Of a stretch of DNA of 64,000 nucleotides, positions 1 to 10,710 are shown piece after piece. The notes under the pieces were generated by a model. It was not told the DNA's origin and made no database searches. It worked only from the letters and a program-made list of their open reading frames with translations. Made by a program: the position numbers and the translations under genes. The DNA is from an uncultured Acidimicrobiales bacterium (lineage in GTDB: Bacteria > Actinomycetota > Acidimicrobiia > Acidimicrobiales > CALAML01), in contig CALAML010000260.1 in assembly GCA_937925845.1 (NCBI GenBank), positions 1 through 64,000 of the forward strand, read 5' to 3'. Position 1 is the first letter of the stretch, and each line of letters opens with the position of its first letter.

Positions 1-1869
1 GTCCAACGAGGCCGCGGGACACGAAATCGCCGACAGCCCCGGCAAAGGGTCAGAGACGGAAACCGGATCCAACACCACGTTGCCGGTGTTCTCCACCACA
101 AACGTGTAGGTGATCACATCACCTTCAGAATCAACCCCATCACCATCGGTATCCGCCAACGAACCGGTCTTGACCAAGGTGATTTCTGGCTTGGGAACCA
201 GCGTGTTGGTGAAGCGGCAGGTGATGTCCTGGGTTGGGCCCGCGTTGACCTCCTGCTGGGGCAGCGTGACGTCGACCGTGGTCCCGGTCCCAGAACCGAC
301 GGACGCACCGGTGGCGTCCTGACAGGCGTAGGTGGTGGTGTAGTCGGCCAGGCTGGTTCCGCCCGCTCCCGATTCGCTCAGGGTCACGGTCACCGCGCTG
401 GTGGAGATGTCGGTGCCGGTCGTAACGTCCGGTCCATCGGTGTGGTACACCGTCACGCTGTTGGTGGTGCCACCGTCGCCGACGCCGGTGGCAGATGCGG
501 TTCCGTCTACCTCCAGGTCGAAGGTGCCGGTATCGCTCGCGGGGACTACAGCCTTGTCGATCCTCACCACCGGCTTGACGTGCAGCTTGTGATCCTCAAC
601 TTCACCGGAGTCGGCAAGGCCGGTCGGGCTGAGGACATCGGCTGCAGTATAGGCCGCCCGAACTCGCAGGAACGTCGGGCCCGCGGTGGCGGTGGCGGGC
701 ACGGTGAACGGAAGGGTGACCGACGTGGCGCCCGCGGCGAACGGCGCGCAGGCTCGCTCACCCACCTCGAAGGTCCCGTTGACGTTCCAGTCGATAAAGC
801 CACAGACCTGTCCCGCCTTGGACGCGCCGCTCAGGGGCACAGGCACGTTGTACACCGAGCCAATGGCCTCGACCGTCAGCGGTGGAAGGACAAGAACATC
901 GTCGGCATCACCATCGGCCATCGCACTGGCGTTGGGGCTCGGCGTGACGGTCGAGTGGTTCACGATGGTCGAGTTGTCGACCGTGACCGTGGATCCGATG
1001 CTCAGGTCGCCAACCACATGACTGGCCGCGAGAGCACCGTCGTAGCTGGCCGGAGCGTCACCGAAGTCTTCGTCGACCGATACCCCGAACACCCAGGCGT
1101 CGGACGCCGTGGCGAGGCTCGTCACGCCGCCGCCGATCACTTCTGTGATCCGCAGGTCGACGTCGAGGGTTATTGATGTGATGGTGCCGTCGATCCGCAC
1201 GCTGCCACATCCAGCGACCGCAGTCGCCCCCACCGACGCGTTGGTGGTCTCACAGTTGACCCAGGTTTCGGGATCGACGGTGGTCAACGTGGAGCCGGCG
1301 AGTGTCATATTGGTTGCGCCGCCGGATACCGAGCCAAAGCTGGCCCCGGGCGGGTTGCTCGACGCGATCGTCAACTGGGGGTGGAAGACGGTCGAGCGCA
1401 CGACGCCAGAGAAGTCACTCTGACGGCTGTTGCCACCCCAACCGGCGATGTAGAAAACCGGATCCTGCACCGGCTGGCTGAAGGTGACGGTGATGGTGCC
1501 CCGATCGGCGCAGACTCCGGTCTCGGTGGGGCAGTCCGCGGCGGAAGTAAGGATGCGGAGGCTCGGGGTGAACCGGGCGATCTGCGGGTCGAACATGGCG
1601 TTTTGTGCCCCACGCGAAGCAAGGGTGTCGTTCAGCAGGTCGATGCTGGTGTCGTCGGTGGTGGTTACATCGATGTCGAGCCCAGAGGGGTAGGTCGCCG
1701 ATGCGGCCGCACCACCTCCACTCCATGGGGTCGTGCCGTTTGGACCGACCAGTTGATACGAGTCAGCGGCGGGAATCCATGCGAGTTGCGCCGCCACCAG
1801 GGCAACGGTTGCGAGCAACAGGACGGCAAAGCGGGATCGCCGACGCCGCCCTAGAGGGGAAAGGGCCAT
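1..1869 (-). CDS. Secreted/cell-surface protein with DUF11-like repeats (partial, runs off the left edge)
   Basis: Reverse complement is open from ATG at 1869: [31 protein letters not shown] (signal/TM), [10 protein letters not shown] motif, then [33 protein letters not shown] typical of DUF11 repeats. Confidence 0.8.
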   Translation of the reverse strand, partial: MALSPLGRRRRSRFAVLLLATVALVAAQLAWIPAADSYQLVGPNGTTPWSGGGAAASATYPSGLDIDVTTTDDTSIDLLNDTLASRGAQNAMFDPQIARFTPSLRILTSAADCPTETGVCADRGTITVTFSQPVQDPVFYIAGWGGNSRQSDFSGVVRSTVFHPQLTIASSNPPGASFGSVSGGATNMTLAGSTLTTVDPETWVNCETTNASVGATAVAGCGSVRIDGTITSITLDVDLRITEVIGGGVTSLATASDAWVFGVSVDEDFGDAPASYDGALAASHVVGDLSIGSTVTVDNSTIVNHSTVTPSPNASAMADGDADDVLVLPPLTVEAIGSVYNVPVPLSGASKAGQVCGFIDWNVNGTFEVGERACAPFAAGATSVTLPFTVPATATAGPTFLRVRAAYTAADVLSPTGLADSGEVEDHKLHVKPVVRIDKAVVPASDTGTFDLEVDGTASATGVGDGGTTNSVTVYHTDGPDVTTGTDISTSAVTVTLSESGAGGTSLADYTTTYACQDATGASVGSGTGTTVDVTLPQQEVNAGPTQDITCRFTNTLVPKPEITLVKTGSLADTDGDGVDSEGDVITYTFVVENTGNVVLDPVSVSDPLPGLSAISCPAASLD

Positions 1870-1976
1870 ACGGCCATGTCGGCCGTATCACCCAAAATGC
1901 AAGGGGACTAGTCAGATCCGCGCCAATTTTGAACAGGATTCCGAACACTTTGTAGCGCCGCTACTACCTTGGACGC

Positions 1977-2441
1977 CTATTCAGCAACGAATCTCTCGAC
2001 GCGTAGGACGCACTCCAAATCGTCGCTGGAGAGGTCGAGACGAGCCGACCAGTCCACCGGTTCGCCGCTTGGCACATCATCAACGGTGGTCTGAACCACT
2101 CCTACCGTGTCCCGGTCGGCGTCAAGAAACGAGATGAAGATTCGGTAGGTCGCCGCCGCATCCGTGGGGTTGGTGACCTGCCCGGTGGCCACCCACTCGC
2201 TTCCCTCCGCCTCGCAGACGAGACCGGATACATCCCGCAGCGCTCCTGTCGCCTCGACATCACCGGGTTGGTCTTCGATCGCGACCCGGGCCTGCGGCTC
2301 TTCCGCCGTCTCACCAGCGCGGTCGCCCTCGCCGGCCTCCTCACCTCCATCATCCCCACAGCCAACGGCGACTACCGCGAGAAGCACAACGAGGGCCAAG
2401 CCGGCTCGCCACCGCCTGATCTGGTCAAGAAGGAGAATCAC
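1977..2441 (-). CDS. Putative lipoprotein
   Basis: VILLLDQIRRWRAGLALVVLLAVVAVGCGDDGG lipobox-like N-terminus; GTG start inferred inside ORF 1977..2597. Confidence 0.6.
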   Translation of the reverse strand: MILLLDQIRRWRAGLALVVLLAVVAVGCGDDGGEEAGEGDRAGETAEEPQARVAIEDQPGDVEATGALRDVSGLVCEAEGSEWVATGQVTNPTDAAATYRIFISFLDADRDTVGVVQTTVDDVPSGEPVDWSARLDLSSDDLECVLRVERFVAE

Positions 2442-2687
2442 CCTACGAGTCTGGCAGCGGAAGACCGCCGAGAGACAGACCCCTCTGCGACGGCACCCGG
2501 GCGCCGTCGCTGGGAGCCTACGGTCGGCGGTGAACCACGGGGCAACAACGTAAGCCTCGGCCCGGGGATTCGATACGAGCACCACGGGCAAATCCACCCA
2601 TCTTCAATGCCTTGGGTGAAGCGCGACTGAGGGGTAGATTGGGGGTGGGAAGAATGGGGGCAAGCCCCGACCACACCCCTGGCGGGG

Positions 2688-3578
2688 TTGAATCCAAAAG
2701 GCAATATGGATCAATCGGTTAATTCATCGGTGTTGGCGCGCAGGGCGGCTCGGTCGCCGATAGCGCAGCGTGCAATCAGGTCGTTGTCTTCGGTCGGCAC
2801 CAGGTGGCTGCAACGCAACGCCCGTGACGGCAACATCATCTTCGACACCGGTTCGCTGATGGTCATCGCCCCTCACCCCGATGACGAGTCCCTCGGTTGT
2901 GGCGGCACGATCGCCCGAAAGACCAGCCAGGGGCTGCCGGTCACGGTGGTGGTGGTTACCGACGGCCGCAACTCTCACAACTCAGAAACAATTAAGCCTG
3001 CGGAGTTGGCGGAGCTTCGGGCTGCGGAACTCCTGGATGCTGCGGCCGCCCTCGGGGTGGGTCCCGAAGATGTTCGTCTGCTCGGCTTCGAAGATGGTCA
3101 CGTCCCGGAGAGTTACGACGATGTCGTGCGCCAAATCGGCAAGTTGGTGCGCGAGGTTGCGCCCAACCAGCTGTTGATTCCGTCTCGTCAGGACGCCCAT
3201 CGGGATCATCGCACCGTCCACGATGCCGCCCGGGCTGCGGTCGAGGCCGCCACTGAAGCCGGCCACTTGGTCGACTGTCAGGTGCTGTCCTATTTGATCT
3301 GGTTCTGGAAGCCCGAGGCCTGGGTTGATCCCGACGCCAGCGTGCCGCGCATGTGTGCCCAGCTCCTGACTCGACCGGTTGCCTTTATGCGCCAGATCGG
3401 TCGGACCCGGACCGTGGTTGCGGTAGACACCGATCGGTTCAGAACCGCAAAGCGGGCCGCGGTGAACGCCCACCGCAGTCAAACCTCAAACATCACCGAC
3501 GAGCCGGGCTGGCGCACCATCCCCGCTGATGTCTGTGAAGACTTCATCTCCGGCCAAGAACTCTATCTCACCGACTGA
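2688..3578 (+). CDS. PIG-L family deacetylase (LmbE-like)
   Basis: VIAPHPDDESLGCGGTIA and DAHRDHRTVHDA motifs of the PIG-L/LmbE family. Confidence 0.86.
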   Translation: MNPKGNMDQSVNSSVLARRAARSPIAQRAIRSLSSVGTRWLQRNARDGNIIFDTGSLMVIAPHPDDESLGCGGTIARKTSQGLPVTVVVVTDGRNSHNSETIKPAELAELRAAELLDAAAALGVGPEDVRLLGFEDGHVPESYDDVVRQIGKLVREVAPNQLLIPSRQDAHRDHRTVHDAARAAVEAATEAGHLVDCQVLSYLIWFWKPEAWVDPDASVPRMCAQLLTRPVAFMRQIGRTRTVVAVDTDRFRTAKRAAVNAHRSQTSNITDEPGWRTIPADVCEDFISGQELYLTD

Positions 3579-3879
3579 GAAGAGAAGCGGCACCAACCGA
3601 GAGCAGCGCGCGAGCCAGCGCGTCAGGCTGTTGCTGATGTGGTCTGAGTGCACCCCTGCGACAAAAGCGTCACCTCCGGCGCACCGCCCGGCACCCGGCG
3701 CGCTCGGTCCAAAGCGCAAAAGTGGGGATACCTCCCCGGTTGAATAGTTTGATCCCGACGTTCCCGCTTCATCGTCTGCGCTACTATCAGGGCCGAGCCA
3801 TCATCGGTCTGGTCGCCTACCGGCACCTGTTGCGTGGGCGTGTGGCTCTGGGAAGAGAACGAAGGCGGGAATCCAAAAA

Positions 3880-4947
3880 ATGAGTGTTGTAGTTGTGAGC
3901 GGGTCCGGTGGGCTGATCGGCTCTGAAGCGGCGACGAAGTTTGCGTCGCTCGGCTATCACGTGGTGGGCATCGATAACGACATGCGGAAAGTCTTCTTCG
4001 GCGAAGATGGCTCCACCGCGTGGAATGTTCGACGCCTGGTGGCGGAGTTGGGTTCAACCTATGAACACCATCACTGCGACATCCGTGACCGAGACGCGGT
4101 GAACAGCATCTTCGCCAAGTTCGGCTCTGCGGTCTCCGCGGTGATCCATACCGCGGCGCAACCGTCGCATGACTGGGCCGCACGAGAACCCTTTACCGAT
4201 TTCGACATCAACGCCGGCGGCACGCTGGCCATGCTGGAGGCGACCCGCCAGCACTGCCCCGAGGCTCCGTTTGTGTTCTGCAGCACCAACAAGGTCTACG
4301 GCGACGCCGCCAACTCCTTGCCGTTGCAGGAGATGGAGACCCGCTACGAGGTGCCCTTCGACCACACCTATCACCCCGGCATTCGCGAGGACATGTCGAT
4401 CGACGCCAGCCTCCACTCCATCTTTGGAGCGTCGAAGGTGGCCGCCGACGTCATGGTCCAGGAGTACGGCCGCTCCTTCGACATGCCGACGGTCTGTTTC
4501 CGTGGTGGCACCCTTACCGGCGGCTCACATTCCGCTTCGGAATTGCACGGCTTCCTCGCCTACCTGATGCGCTGCACCATGACCGGCCGGCCCTATACGG
4601 TCTTTGGCTACAAGGGCAAGCAGGTTCGCGACGCGATCCATTCCTCCGATCTCATCTCGGCTTTTACCTTCTATGTGAAGGATCCAAAGCCGGCTGCGGT
4701 CTACAACATCGGTGGTGGCCGTACGTCGCACTGCTCGGTGCTCGAGGCGATCGAGTTGTGCCAGCAGATCAGCGGTCGTGAACTGCGGTGGACCTACGAT
4801 GACACGAACCGCACGGGTGATCATCTCTGGTGGGTCAGCGACAACGGCGCCTTCGAACGTGATTACCCGGAATGGGGCCTCACCCAAGATGTCCCTGGCA
4901 TCCTCAAAGAAATTCACGCGTCCAACACCACCAACTGGACCCCGTAG
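3880..4947 (+). CDS. NAD-dependent epimerase/dehydratase (CDP-paratose 2-epimerase-like)
   Basis: N-terminal Rossmann [10 protein letters not shown]; extended SDR layout; KVYGD and sugar-nucleotide epimerase-like context. Confidence 0.82.
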   Translation: MSVVVVSGSGGLIGSEAATKFASLGYHVVGIDNDMRKVFFGEDGSTAWNVRRLVAELGSTYEHHHCDIRDRDAVNSIFAKFGSAVSAVIHTAAQPSHDWAAREPFTDFDINAGGTLAMLEATRQHCPEAPFVFCSTNKVYGDAANSLPLQEMETRYEVPFDHTYHPGIREDMSIDASLHSIFGASKVAADVMVQEYGRSFDMPTVCFRGGTLTGGSHSASELHGFLAYLMRCTMTGRPYTVFGYKGKQVRDAIHSSDLISAFTFYVKDPKPAAVYNIGGGRTSHCSVLEAIELCQQISGRELRWTYDDTNRTGDHLWWVSDNGAFERDYPEWGLTQDVPGILKEIHASNTTNWTP

Positions 4948-4972
4948 CGGGACCCGAAAGGAAGGTGGCACG

Positions 4973-5776
4973 GTGAAAAACGAAGGTGGTTGCAACATCG
5001 CCGGAGTTCGGGTCCACGCGGTCGACTACGACTACACGGTGGAGCGCATTATCGACGCGGCGGTGGCCAATGAGCCGTTGAGCGTGAGTGCCTTGGCCGT
5101 CCATGGCGTGATGACCGGGGTCGATGATCCGGTGCATCGCGGGCGGTTGAACGGACTCGACCTGGTGACGCCCGACGGTCAGCCGGTGCGCTGGGCTCTG
5201 CGATGGCTCCACGGCATCAAGTTGGCTGATCGCGTGTACGGGCCAAACCTGATGCGTCAGACCGTCGCTCAGGCTGCTGAGAAGGGTCTGGCTATATACC
5301 TCTTTGGTGGCACCGAAGAGATTCTTGGTGAGCTCACCCGCAAGATTGAGGAAAAGCATCCGGACCTCATGATCCGCAGCGAGGCGTCTCAGTTCCGCAC
5401 CCTCGATGCCGCCGAGCGGGACGCTCTCGTAGCCCGCATTCGCGCTAGCGGAACCGACGTAGTGTTCGTGGGCCTCGGTTGTCCCCGCCAGGAGATCTTC
5501 GTATCGGAGATGGCCAAAGACGTTGGCCTGCCGATGCTGGCCTGCGGGGCGGCGTTCGAATACCTGGCCGAGATCAAGACCGAACCACCGGAGTGGGTGC
5601 AGAAGTCGGGCTTGCAGTGGTTCCAGCGGTTGCTGACCGACCCCAGGCGACTCTGGCACCGGTATCTGGTGTTGAACCCGCGTTTTGTCGCTCGGATTCT
5701 CGCCCAGTACAGCGGGCTGTGGAACCCGCGCCTCACCGACACTGAACCAGCGGGCGAACCGGTTCGTTACGGCTAA
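4973..5776 (+). CDS. WecG/TagA/CpsF family glycosyltransferase
   Basis: SVSALAVHGVMTG, DLVTPDGQPVRWALRW, VFVGLGCPRQEIFVSEM. GTG start at 4973 with GAAAGGAAGG upstream. Confidence 0.88.
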   Translation: MKNEGGCNIAGVRVHAVDYDYTVERIIDAAVANEPLSVSALAVHGVMTGVDDPVHRGRLNGLDLVTPDGQPVRWALRWLHGIKLADRVYGPNLMRQTVAQAAEKGLAIYLFGGTEEILGELTRKIEEKHPDLMIRSEASQFRTLDAAERDALVARIRASGTDVVFVGLGCPRQEIFVSEMAKDVGLPMLACGAAFEYLAEIKTEPPEWVQKSGLQWFQRLLTDPRRLWHRYLVLNPRFVARILAQYSGLWNPRLTDTEPAGEPVRYG

Positions 5777-5872
5777 GCCTGCGGAGCCGGGCTTCTCATC
5801 CCGGTTCGCCATGTTGTTGCGCCGGATCAGCGATAGGTGGCAACGCACCCAACCCCGTACTATCGGAAGTTG

Positions 5873-7111
5873 ATGTCCGAGCTCGATCACAAACGCCTTC
5901 GGGTGCTGATGTCGGCCTATTCCTGCGAGCCGGGCGGCGGCTCCGAGGACGGTGTCGGGTGGATGTGGGCATCGTTGGCCGCCCTCGACCATGAGGTGTG
6001 GGTGTTGACGCGCGAGAACAACGGCCCGGCCATCGAGGCGGCTATCGCGGTCCAACATGGACTGTCGTTGCATCCGGTCTATGTCGACTTGCCGCCGTGG
6101 GCCCGGTTTTGGAAGAAGGGGCTCCGCGGTCATCGCGCCTACTACATGCTTTGGCAGGCCCTGGCGCGACGCCGAGCGAACGCCTTGGCGGCTACTCAAG
6201 ACTTTGACGTGGTGCACCACCTCACCTGGGCGTCAGATTCGATGCCGGCATCGGTGGTTGGTGTTGGCGGGCTTCCCTCTGTGTGGGGTCCGGTTGGTGG
6301 CTCGCAGGCCATGCCTCGTTCGCTCTACCGATGGCTGTCGCCAAAGGACAAGGTGGCCGAGATGGGTCGGACGGTGCTGCTCGGGGTGTTGCGCCGTGGG
6401 TTTGGTCAGCGGGTGGCGGAGCGGGCCGACGTGACGGTGGCCCTCAACGGGGTGGTTCGGGATCGTTTCGAACCCCATGCCCACCGCCTTGAGGTGCGCC
6501 CGAACGTGGCCATCGATACCGCCGAGCTTGAGGCAAGCACCGGGGGTGTTGTCGCGTCAGGCGAGACCGGCGCCGAGCGCCCCTATCGGGCGGTGTTTGC
6601 CGGTCGGTTGTTGGCGTGGAAAGGGTTGCGCTTGGCGCTGGAGGCCTTGGCTCGACCCGAGGCGGCCCGCTGGACCCTCGATGTGTTTGGTGAGGGGCCC
6701 TTTGCCGACGAGGCCCGCCATCAGGTGGTGCGGTTGGGGTTGGCCGATCGGGTTCGGTTCCGCGATCGGATTCCTCGTGACGAACTTCTGGCTGAGGTCG
6801 CAGCCGCCGACGCCATGTTGCATCCGTCGATGCACGATTCGTCGCCGTGGAGTGTGGGGGAGGCGGTGATGGTCGGCACGCCGGTGGTGTGTCTTGACTA
6901 TGCCGGACCGGCCGCCATCATCGGCGAGACCGGCGGGGTGGCGGTGCCGATTTCCGGTGATGTTCCGGGCGCGCTGGCCCGGGCCCTGGCTCAGGTTGAG
7001 GGCACCCGGGTCACCACCGATGAGTGGTCATCGGATCAGGTGCGACCGTTGCTGAACCGTTGGTATGCCATGGCTCGCAGCGACCAAGCCACCAACGAGG
7101 TGTCTGCGTGA
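5873..7111 (+). CDS. Glycosyltransferase family 4
   Basis: GT-B architecture: VFAGRLLAWKGLRLALEAL, HPSMHDSSPWSVGEAVMVGTPVV. Confidence 0.85.
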   Translation: MSELDHKRLRVLMSAYSCEPGGGSEDGVGWMWASLAALDHEVWVLTRENNGPAIEAAIAVQHGLSLHPVYVDLPPWARFWKKGLRGHRAYYMLWQALARRRANALAATQDFDVVHHLTWASDSMPASVVGVGGLPSVWGPVGGSQAMPRSLYRWLSPKDKVAEMGRTVLLGVLRRGFGQRVAERADVTVALNGVVRDRFEPHAHRLEVRPNVAIDTAELEASTGGVVASGETGAERPYRAVFAGRLLAWKGLRLALEALARPEAARWTLDVFGEGPFADEARHQVVRLGLADRVRFRDRIPRDELLAEVAAADAMLHPSMHDSSPWSVGEAVMVGTPVVCLDYAGPAAIIGETGGVAVPISGDVPGALARALAQVEGTRVTTDEWSSDQVRPLLNRWYAMARSDQATNEVSA

Positions 7112-8316
7112 AGATTCTCCAGGTGCACAACCACTACCTCCAGCCCGGTGGTGAAGACACGGTGGTGGGGCTTGAGGCCGAGCAGCTTCGGGAGCTGGGT
7201 CATGAGGTGGTGATCGAGCGTTCGACCAACCCGTCGGCGACGCTGCCGACGCTTGCCGATCTGGCCCGGGCCCCCTGGAACATGGCCCAGGCTCGACGGC
7301 TGGCTCGGCTGGTGCGGTCGGTGCGGCCCGAGGTGGTGCACGTGCACAACACCTGGTTCCATCTGTCGCCCGCGATCTTTGGCGCCATGCGGGCCGAAGG
7401 AGCAGCCATCGTGGCCACCCTCCACAACTACCGCGGGGTGTGCGCTTCGTACTCGTTGTTTCGCGATGGCGAGCCGTGCACGAAGTGTTTGGTCGATCAA
7501 AGTGCCCGTAGTGCCGTGGTCCACGCCTGCTACCGCGACTCGCGGGCCCAGACGCTGGCCCCGGCGGCCACCATCACCGTGGCTCGTAAGCGTCGAGTGT
7601 GGCACCACGATGTTGATGCCATCATCTGCCTCACCGATTTCGCTCGGGAGCAGTTCATCACTGCCGGCTATCCGTCGGATCGTTTGGTGGTGAAGCCCAA
7701 CTTTGCCGCCGATCCGGGCTCACGGTCGCAGGCGCCGTCGGCTTCAAACCGGGTGATCTTTGTGGGCCGTCTCACCGAGGAAAAGGGTGTGGGTCTGCTG
7801 CTGGAGGCGTGGGCTCAGGCTCAGCCCGAGGGCTTGGAACTGCATGTGATCGGCGATGGGCCACTACGAGCCGATGTGGATGCTGCTGCCGCGGCGTCTG
7901 CCGACGGCGCTTCGCCGGCACCGGTGGTGGCTCGCGGCTGGCTGGAGCCCGACGAGGTTCGCCACGAGATGCTGACCGGCCGGGCGCTGGCCTTCCCGTC
8001 GCGCTGGTTTGAGGGTTTCCCCCTCACGATGGTGGAGTCGATGGCTGCCGGTCTCCCGGTGGCTGCGTCGGAGCTTGGGGCCATGCCCACCATCCTTGGT
8101 GGGGAGCGCCACGATCGACCGCTGGGGTTTGATCCTACGGTCGCCGGTCTGGCCGCTGCGCTTGAACAGCTTCGGGACGATTCGCTGGTCGACCAGGCCG
8201 GCGCGGCCTGTCTCGACCGCTACCGCCGGAACTTCACCTCGACTGCGACGGGTCGTCGGCTGGTGGAGGTGTATCAACAGGCGGCTGAGCAACGGCGGCT
8301 TCAACCGCTTCCGTAA
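7108..8316 (+). CDS. Glycosyltransferase family 4
   Basis: KILQVHNHYLQPGGEDTVV N-terminus; FVGRLTEEKGVGLLLEAW; FPSRWFEGFPLTMVESMAAGLPV. GTGA overlap with the preceding gene. Confidence 0.9.
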   Translation: MKILQVHNHYLQPGGEDTVVGLEAEQLRELGHEVVIERSTNPSATLPTLADLARAPWNMAQARRLARLVRSVRPEVVHVHNTWFHLSPAIFGAMRAEGAAIVATLHNYRGVCASYSLFRDGEPCTKCLVDQSARSAVVHACYRDSRAQTLAPAATITVARKRRVWHHDVDAIICLTDFAREQFITAGYPSDRLVVKPNFAADPGSRSQAPSASNRVIFVGRLTEEKGVGLLLEAWAQAQPEGLELHVIGDGPLRADVDAAAAASADGASPAPVVARGWLEPDEVRHEMLTGRALAFPSRWFEGFPLTMVESMAAGLPVAASELGAMPTILGGERHDRPLGFDPTVAGLAAALEQLRDDSLVDQAGAACLDRYRRNFTSTATGRRLVEVYQQAAEQRRLQPLP

Positions 8317-9526
8317 CCGCACGGGTACTGGCTCGCCACCACAGCACCGCCGAGTAGGTCATGGTAATGGCCGACAGGATCACCATGCCGCGGGCCCCGT
8401 CCCAAAGCGCCCCGATCAGCACGCCAGCCACCAAAACCGGTGTGGTGACCAGTCGCAGGTTGAGGCTGCGTTCCATTTGGGCGATCACCCGCAAGCCCAC
8501 TGCGCTCATGTTCACCACCGCCGCCGCCGGCAGGGTGAGCCCGACCCACAGCACCAGCTTGGATGCGTCGGGCCAGGTTTCGCCCAACAGCAGCTCGCCG
8601 AGTGAGTCCGGTATCGCCACCATGGCCACGATGGCCACCAGCGATACCCCGACCAACAACAGCACCGCTTTGTTGATTGCTCCGGGGAGTTGCTTGGGGG
8701 TTCTATCGAAGATGCGGCTTCCTTCTGGCACCAGGAACGACGAAGTGCCCGAGAACAGGACCAGCAATGGGCCGACGACGATGCCCACGCCGCGGTAGGC
8801 CGCCAGTTCGTCGAGGCCCAGGATGAAGCCCGCGACTACCTCGGTGATACGCGAAGCACCGGTCGAGGCCAGCCATTCGCCGCTAAGGTAGCGGCTGCCC
8901 TGCTGGAGTGATTCCCGCACCCATTTGCCGGCGCCGAGGAAGTCGGGCATCACCCCCATCTGCACCACACCAAAGAGCGTGGCCGCCCAGGCGCTGGCGC
9001 CCCAGGCCAGGATGAGTCGGGCCGCGTTGGCGCCGCCGAGGGCAAAGACGATGCCCACAAACACCACTTGGCTCACCATCCAGACGCCATCGTTGATGGC
9101 CGCGTTTTTTGGTTTGCCCTGGGCGAAGAAAGCGAAGCGCCAGGCATCCTGAGCCAGCAGTCCCGGCAGCGCCACCACCATGGTGTAGAGCGCCCCTTGC
9201 AACGGTTGGTTCACAAAGAAGCCGACCGCGGCCACGATCGCCCCCGACAACACACCAAAGACGGCGCTGGCCCCAACCGCGCCAGCGGCCACCCGCCGGA
9301 ACGTGTCGGGCTCGGCGGTGGCGTAGCGGATGGCGAGGATTTCAGTGAGCAGCGCCCGGGCTGCACCCATGGCCAGGAGGTAGGCGATAAAGGCACCGGC
9401 GAAGGCGCCGAACTGCACCTGTTCAAGACGGGAGGCGATGGCGAACGACAGGGCCACGTTGGTGAGGCTGGAGATGGCCTGGTCGGCCAGCGTCCATCCG
9501 GCTCGACGCCCCTGTACCGCTTCCAC
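8234..9526 (-). CDS. Polysaccharide flippase (Wzx/MATE-like membrane protein)
   Basis: VEAVQGRRAGWTLADQAISSLTNVALSFAIASRLEQVQFGAFAGAF; multiple TM segments; GTG start overlaps the stop of the upstream gene. Confidence 0.8.
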   Translation of the reverse strand: MEAVQGRRAGWTLADQAISSLTNVALSFAIASRLEQVQFGAFAGAFIAYLLAMGAARALLTEILAIRYATAEPDTFRRVAAGAVGASAVFGVLSGAIVAAVGFFVNQPLQGALYTMVVALPGLLAQDAWRFAFFAQGKPKNAAINDGVWMVSQVVFVGIVFALGGANAARLILAWGASAWAATLFGVVQMGVMPDFLGAGKWVRESLQQGSRYLSGEWLASTGASRITEVVAGFILGLDELAAYRGVGIVVGPLLVLFSGTSSFLVPEGSRIFDRTPKQLPGAINKAVLLLVGVSLVAIVAMVAIPDSLGELLLGETWPDASKLVLWVGLTLPAAAVVNMSAVGLRVIAQMERSLNLRLVTTPVLVAGVLIGALWDGARGMVILSAITMTYSAVLWWRASTRAVTEAVEAAVAQPPVDTPPPADDPSQSR

Positions 9527-10710
9527 TACTTCGCTGCTCCGGTGGCTGGTTCGGTGCCGTCGAGCACCGAGCGGTAGATGCCGGCCAGCTCTCGGGCTCG
9601 GGCCGCGATCCGAAACGACTGGGCGTCCTGCGCGCCCTGTTGACCCAGCTGGGTTCGAAGGTCGGCGTCGGCGGAAAGCGAGTGGAGGTGGGCTGCAAAT
9701 TCGGCGGTGGTGCTGGCGACCCGAGCGTTGTCGGTGGTGAGGAACTCGCTCCACACCGGCAGTTCCATGGCCACCACCGGGAGTCCGCAGGCCATCGCTT
9801 CCACCACCGACATACCGAAGCCTTCGGTTTCGGTGGCGGTCACAAACACGTCGCTGGCCTGCAGGAGGGAGGCGACGTCGTCGCGGTGGCCGAGAAAGTG
9901 CACCTGGTTGGCGAGGCTGAGTCGGTCGACCTGAGCTTCCAGGCAATCCCGTTCCGCGCCATCGCCGGCGATCAACAGCTCGACCGGACTCTCCACCGAA
10001 CGCTCGACCGAGCCTGCATCGCTACCTGCGTGAGACCCGGCTTCACCTTCGACCAGACGCGAAAACGCGTCGATGACCGTGCCCACCCCTTTGCGGTTGG
10101 TGAGGCGACAGACCGAGATCAGCCGGACCGGGCTCGGCAATCCGGTGACAGGTTGCCTCGGCGCCGGTAGCGGCGGATCGGGGGGTGGGGCCGGCTCGAA
10201 GAACTGGTCGGTGATGCCGGGATAGGCCACCGTGATGGTGTCGGGGGCGAGATCCACCACGTCGGCATAGGCCCGCCCGCACTGTTGCGACACCGCCAGC
10301 AGCCGGGGTTGTCCGACCCGGCACAGCGCCTTGTTCACCAGCCGTTGAGCCGCCTTGGCCACGCCGGTCCCGACTGTGGGGAAGGAGTGAAAGGTATTGA
10401 TGACCGGCGTGCCGGTGGCGAGGGCGCCGAGTTGGCCGCAGAGGCGGTCGGGCGGGGTGTTGTTGGTGTGGACCAAACCGATGCCACGGGTGCGAATGGT
10501 TTTGACCATCTTGGCCACCGCTACCGGGGTGGCCTGATCAAAAACCTCCACCTGGGCGCCAACGTCACGGAACTCCTCGATCATCGGGCCATGGGCCCGG
10601 CCGACCACCACATGGTCGAAGTCGGTCAGCTCAGCAATGGTGCGGCGAAGGAGGGTTTGGCCTCCACCGTGGGCGAAGTCGGGCAGCGTGTGGGCGACGG
10701 TGGCCCTCAC
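9526..10710 (-). CDS. Glycosyltransferase family 4
   Basis: FAHGGGQTLLRRTI N-terminus; ISVCRLTNRKGVGTVIDAF; VTATETEGFGMSVVEAMACGLPVV. Confidence 0.88.
   Translation of the reverse strand: MRATVAHTLPDFAHGGGQTLLRRTIAELTDFDHVVVGRAHGPMIEEFRDVGAQVEVFDQATPVAVAKMVKTIRTRGIGLVHTNNTPPDRLCGQLGALATGTPVINTFHSFPTVGTGVAKAAQRLVNKALCRVGQPRLLAVSQQCGRAYADVVDLAPDTITVAYPGITDQFFEPAPPPDPPLPAPRQPVTGLPSPVRLISVCRLTNRKGVGTVIDAFSRLVEGEAGSHAGSDAGSVERSVESPVELLIAGDGAERDCLEAQVDRLSLANQVHFLGHRDDVASLLQASDVFVTATETEGFGMSVVEAMACGLPVVAMELPVWSEFLTTDNARVASTTAEFAAHLHSLSADADLRTQLGQQGAQDAQSFRIAARARELAGIYRSVLDGTEPATGAAK

Noticed and set aside
4904-6220. Long antisense ORFs such as 4904..6220 (-), 11874..13175 (+), 16451..17941 (-), 22390..23499 (-), 46184..47230 (+), 51282..52661 (+)
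   Set aside because: Shadow ORFs opposite well-supported genes, as expected in high-GC DNA; translations lack recognisable motifs.
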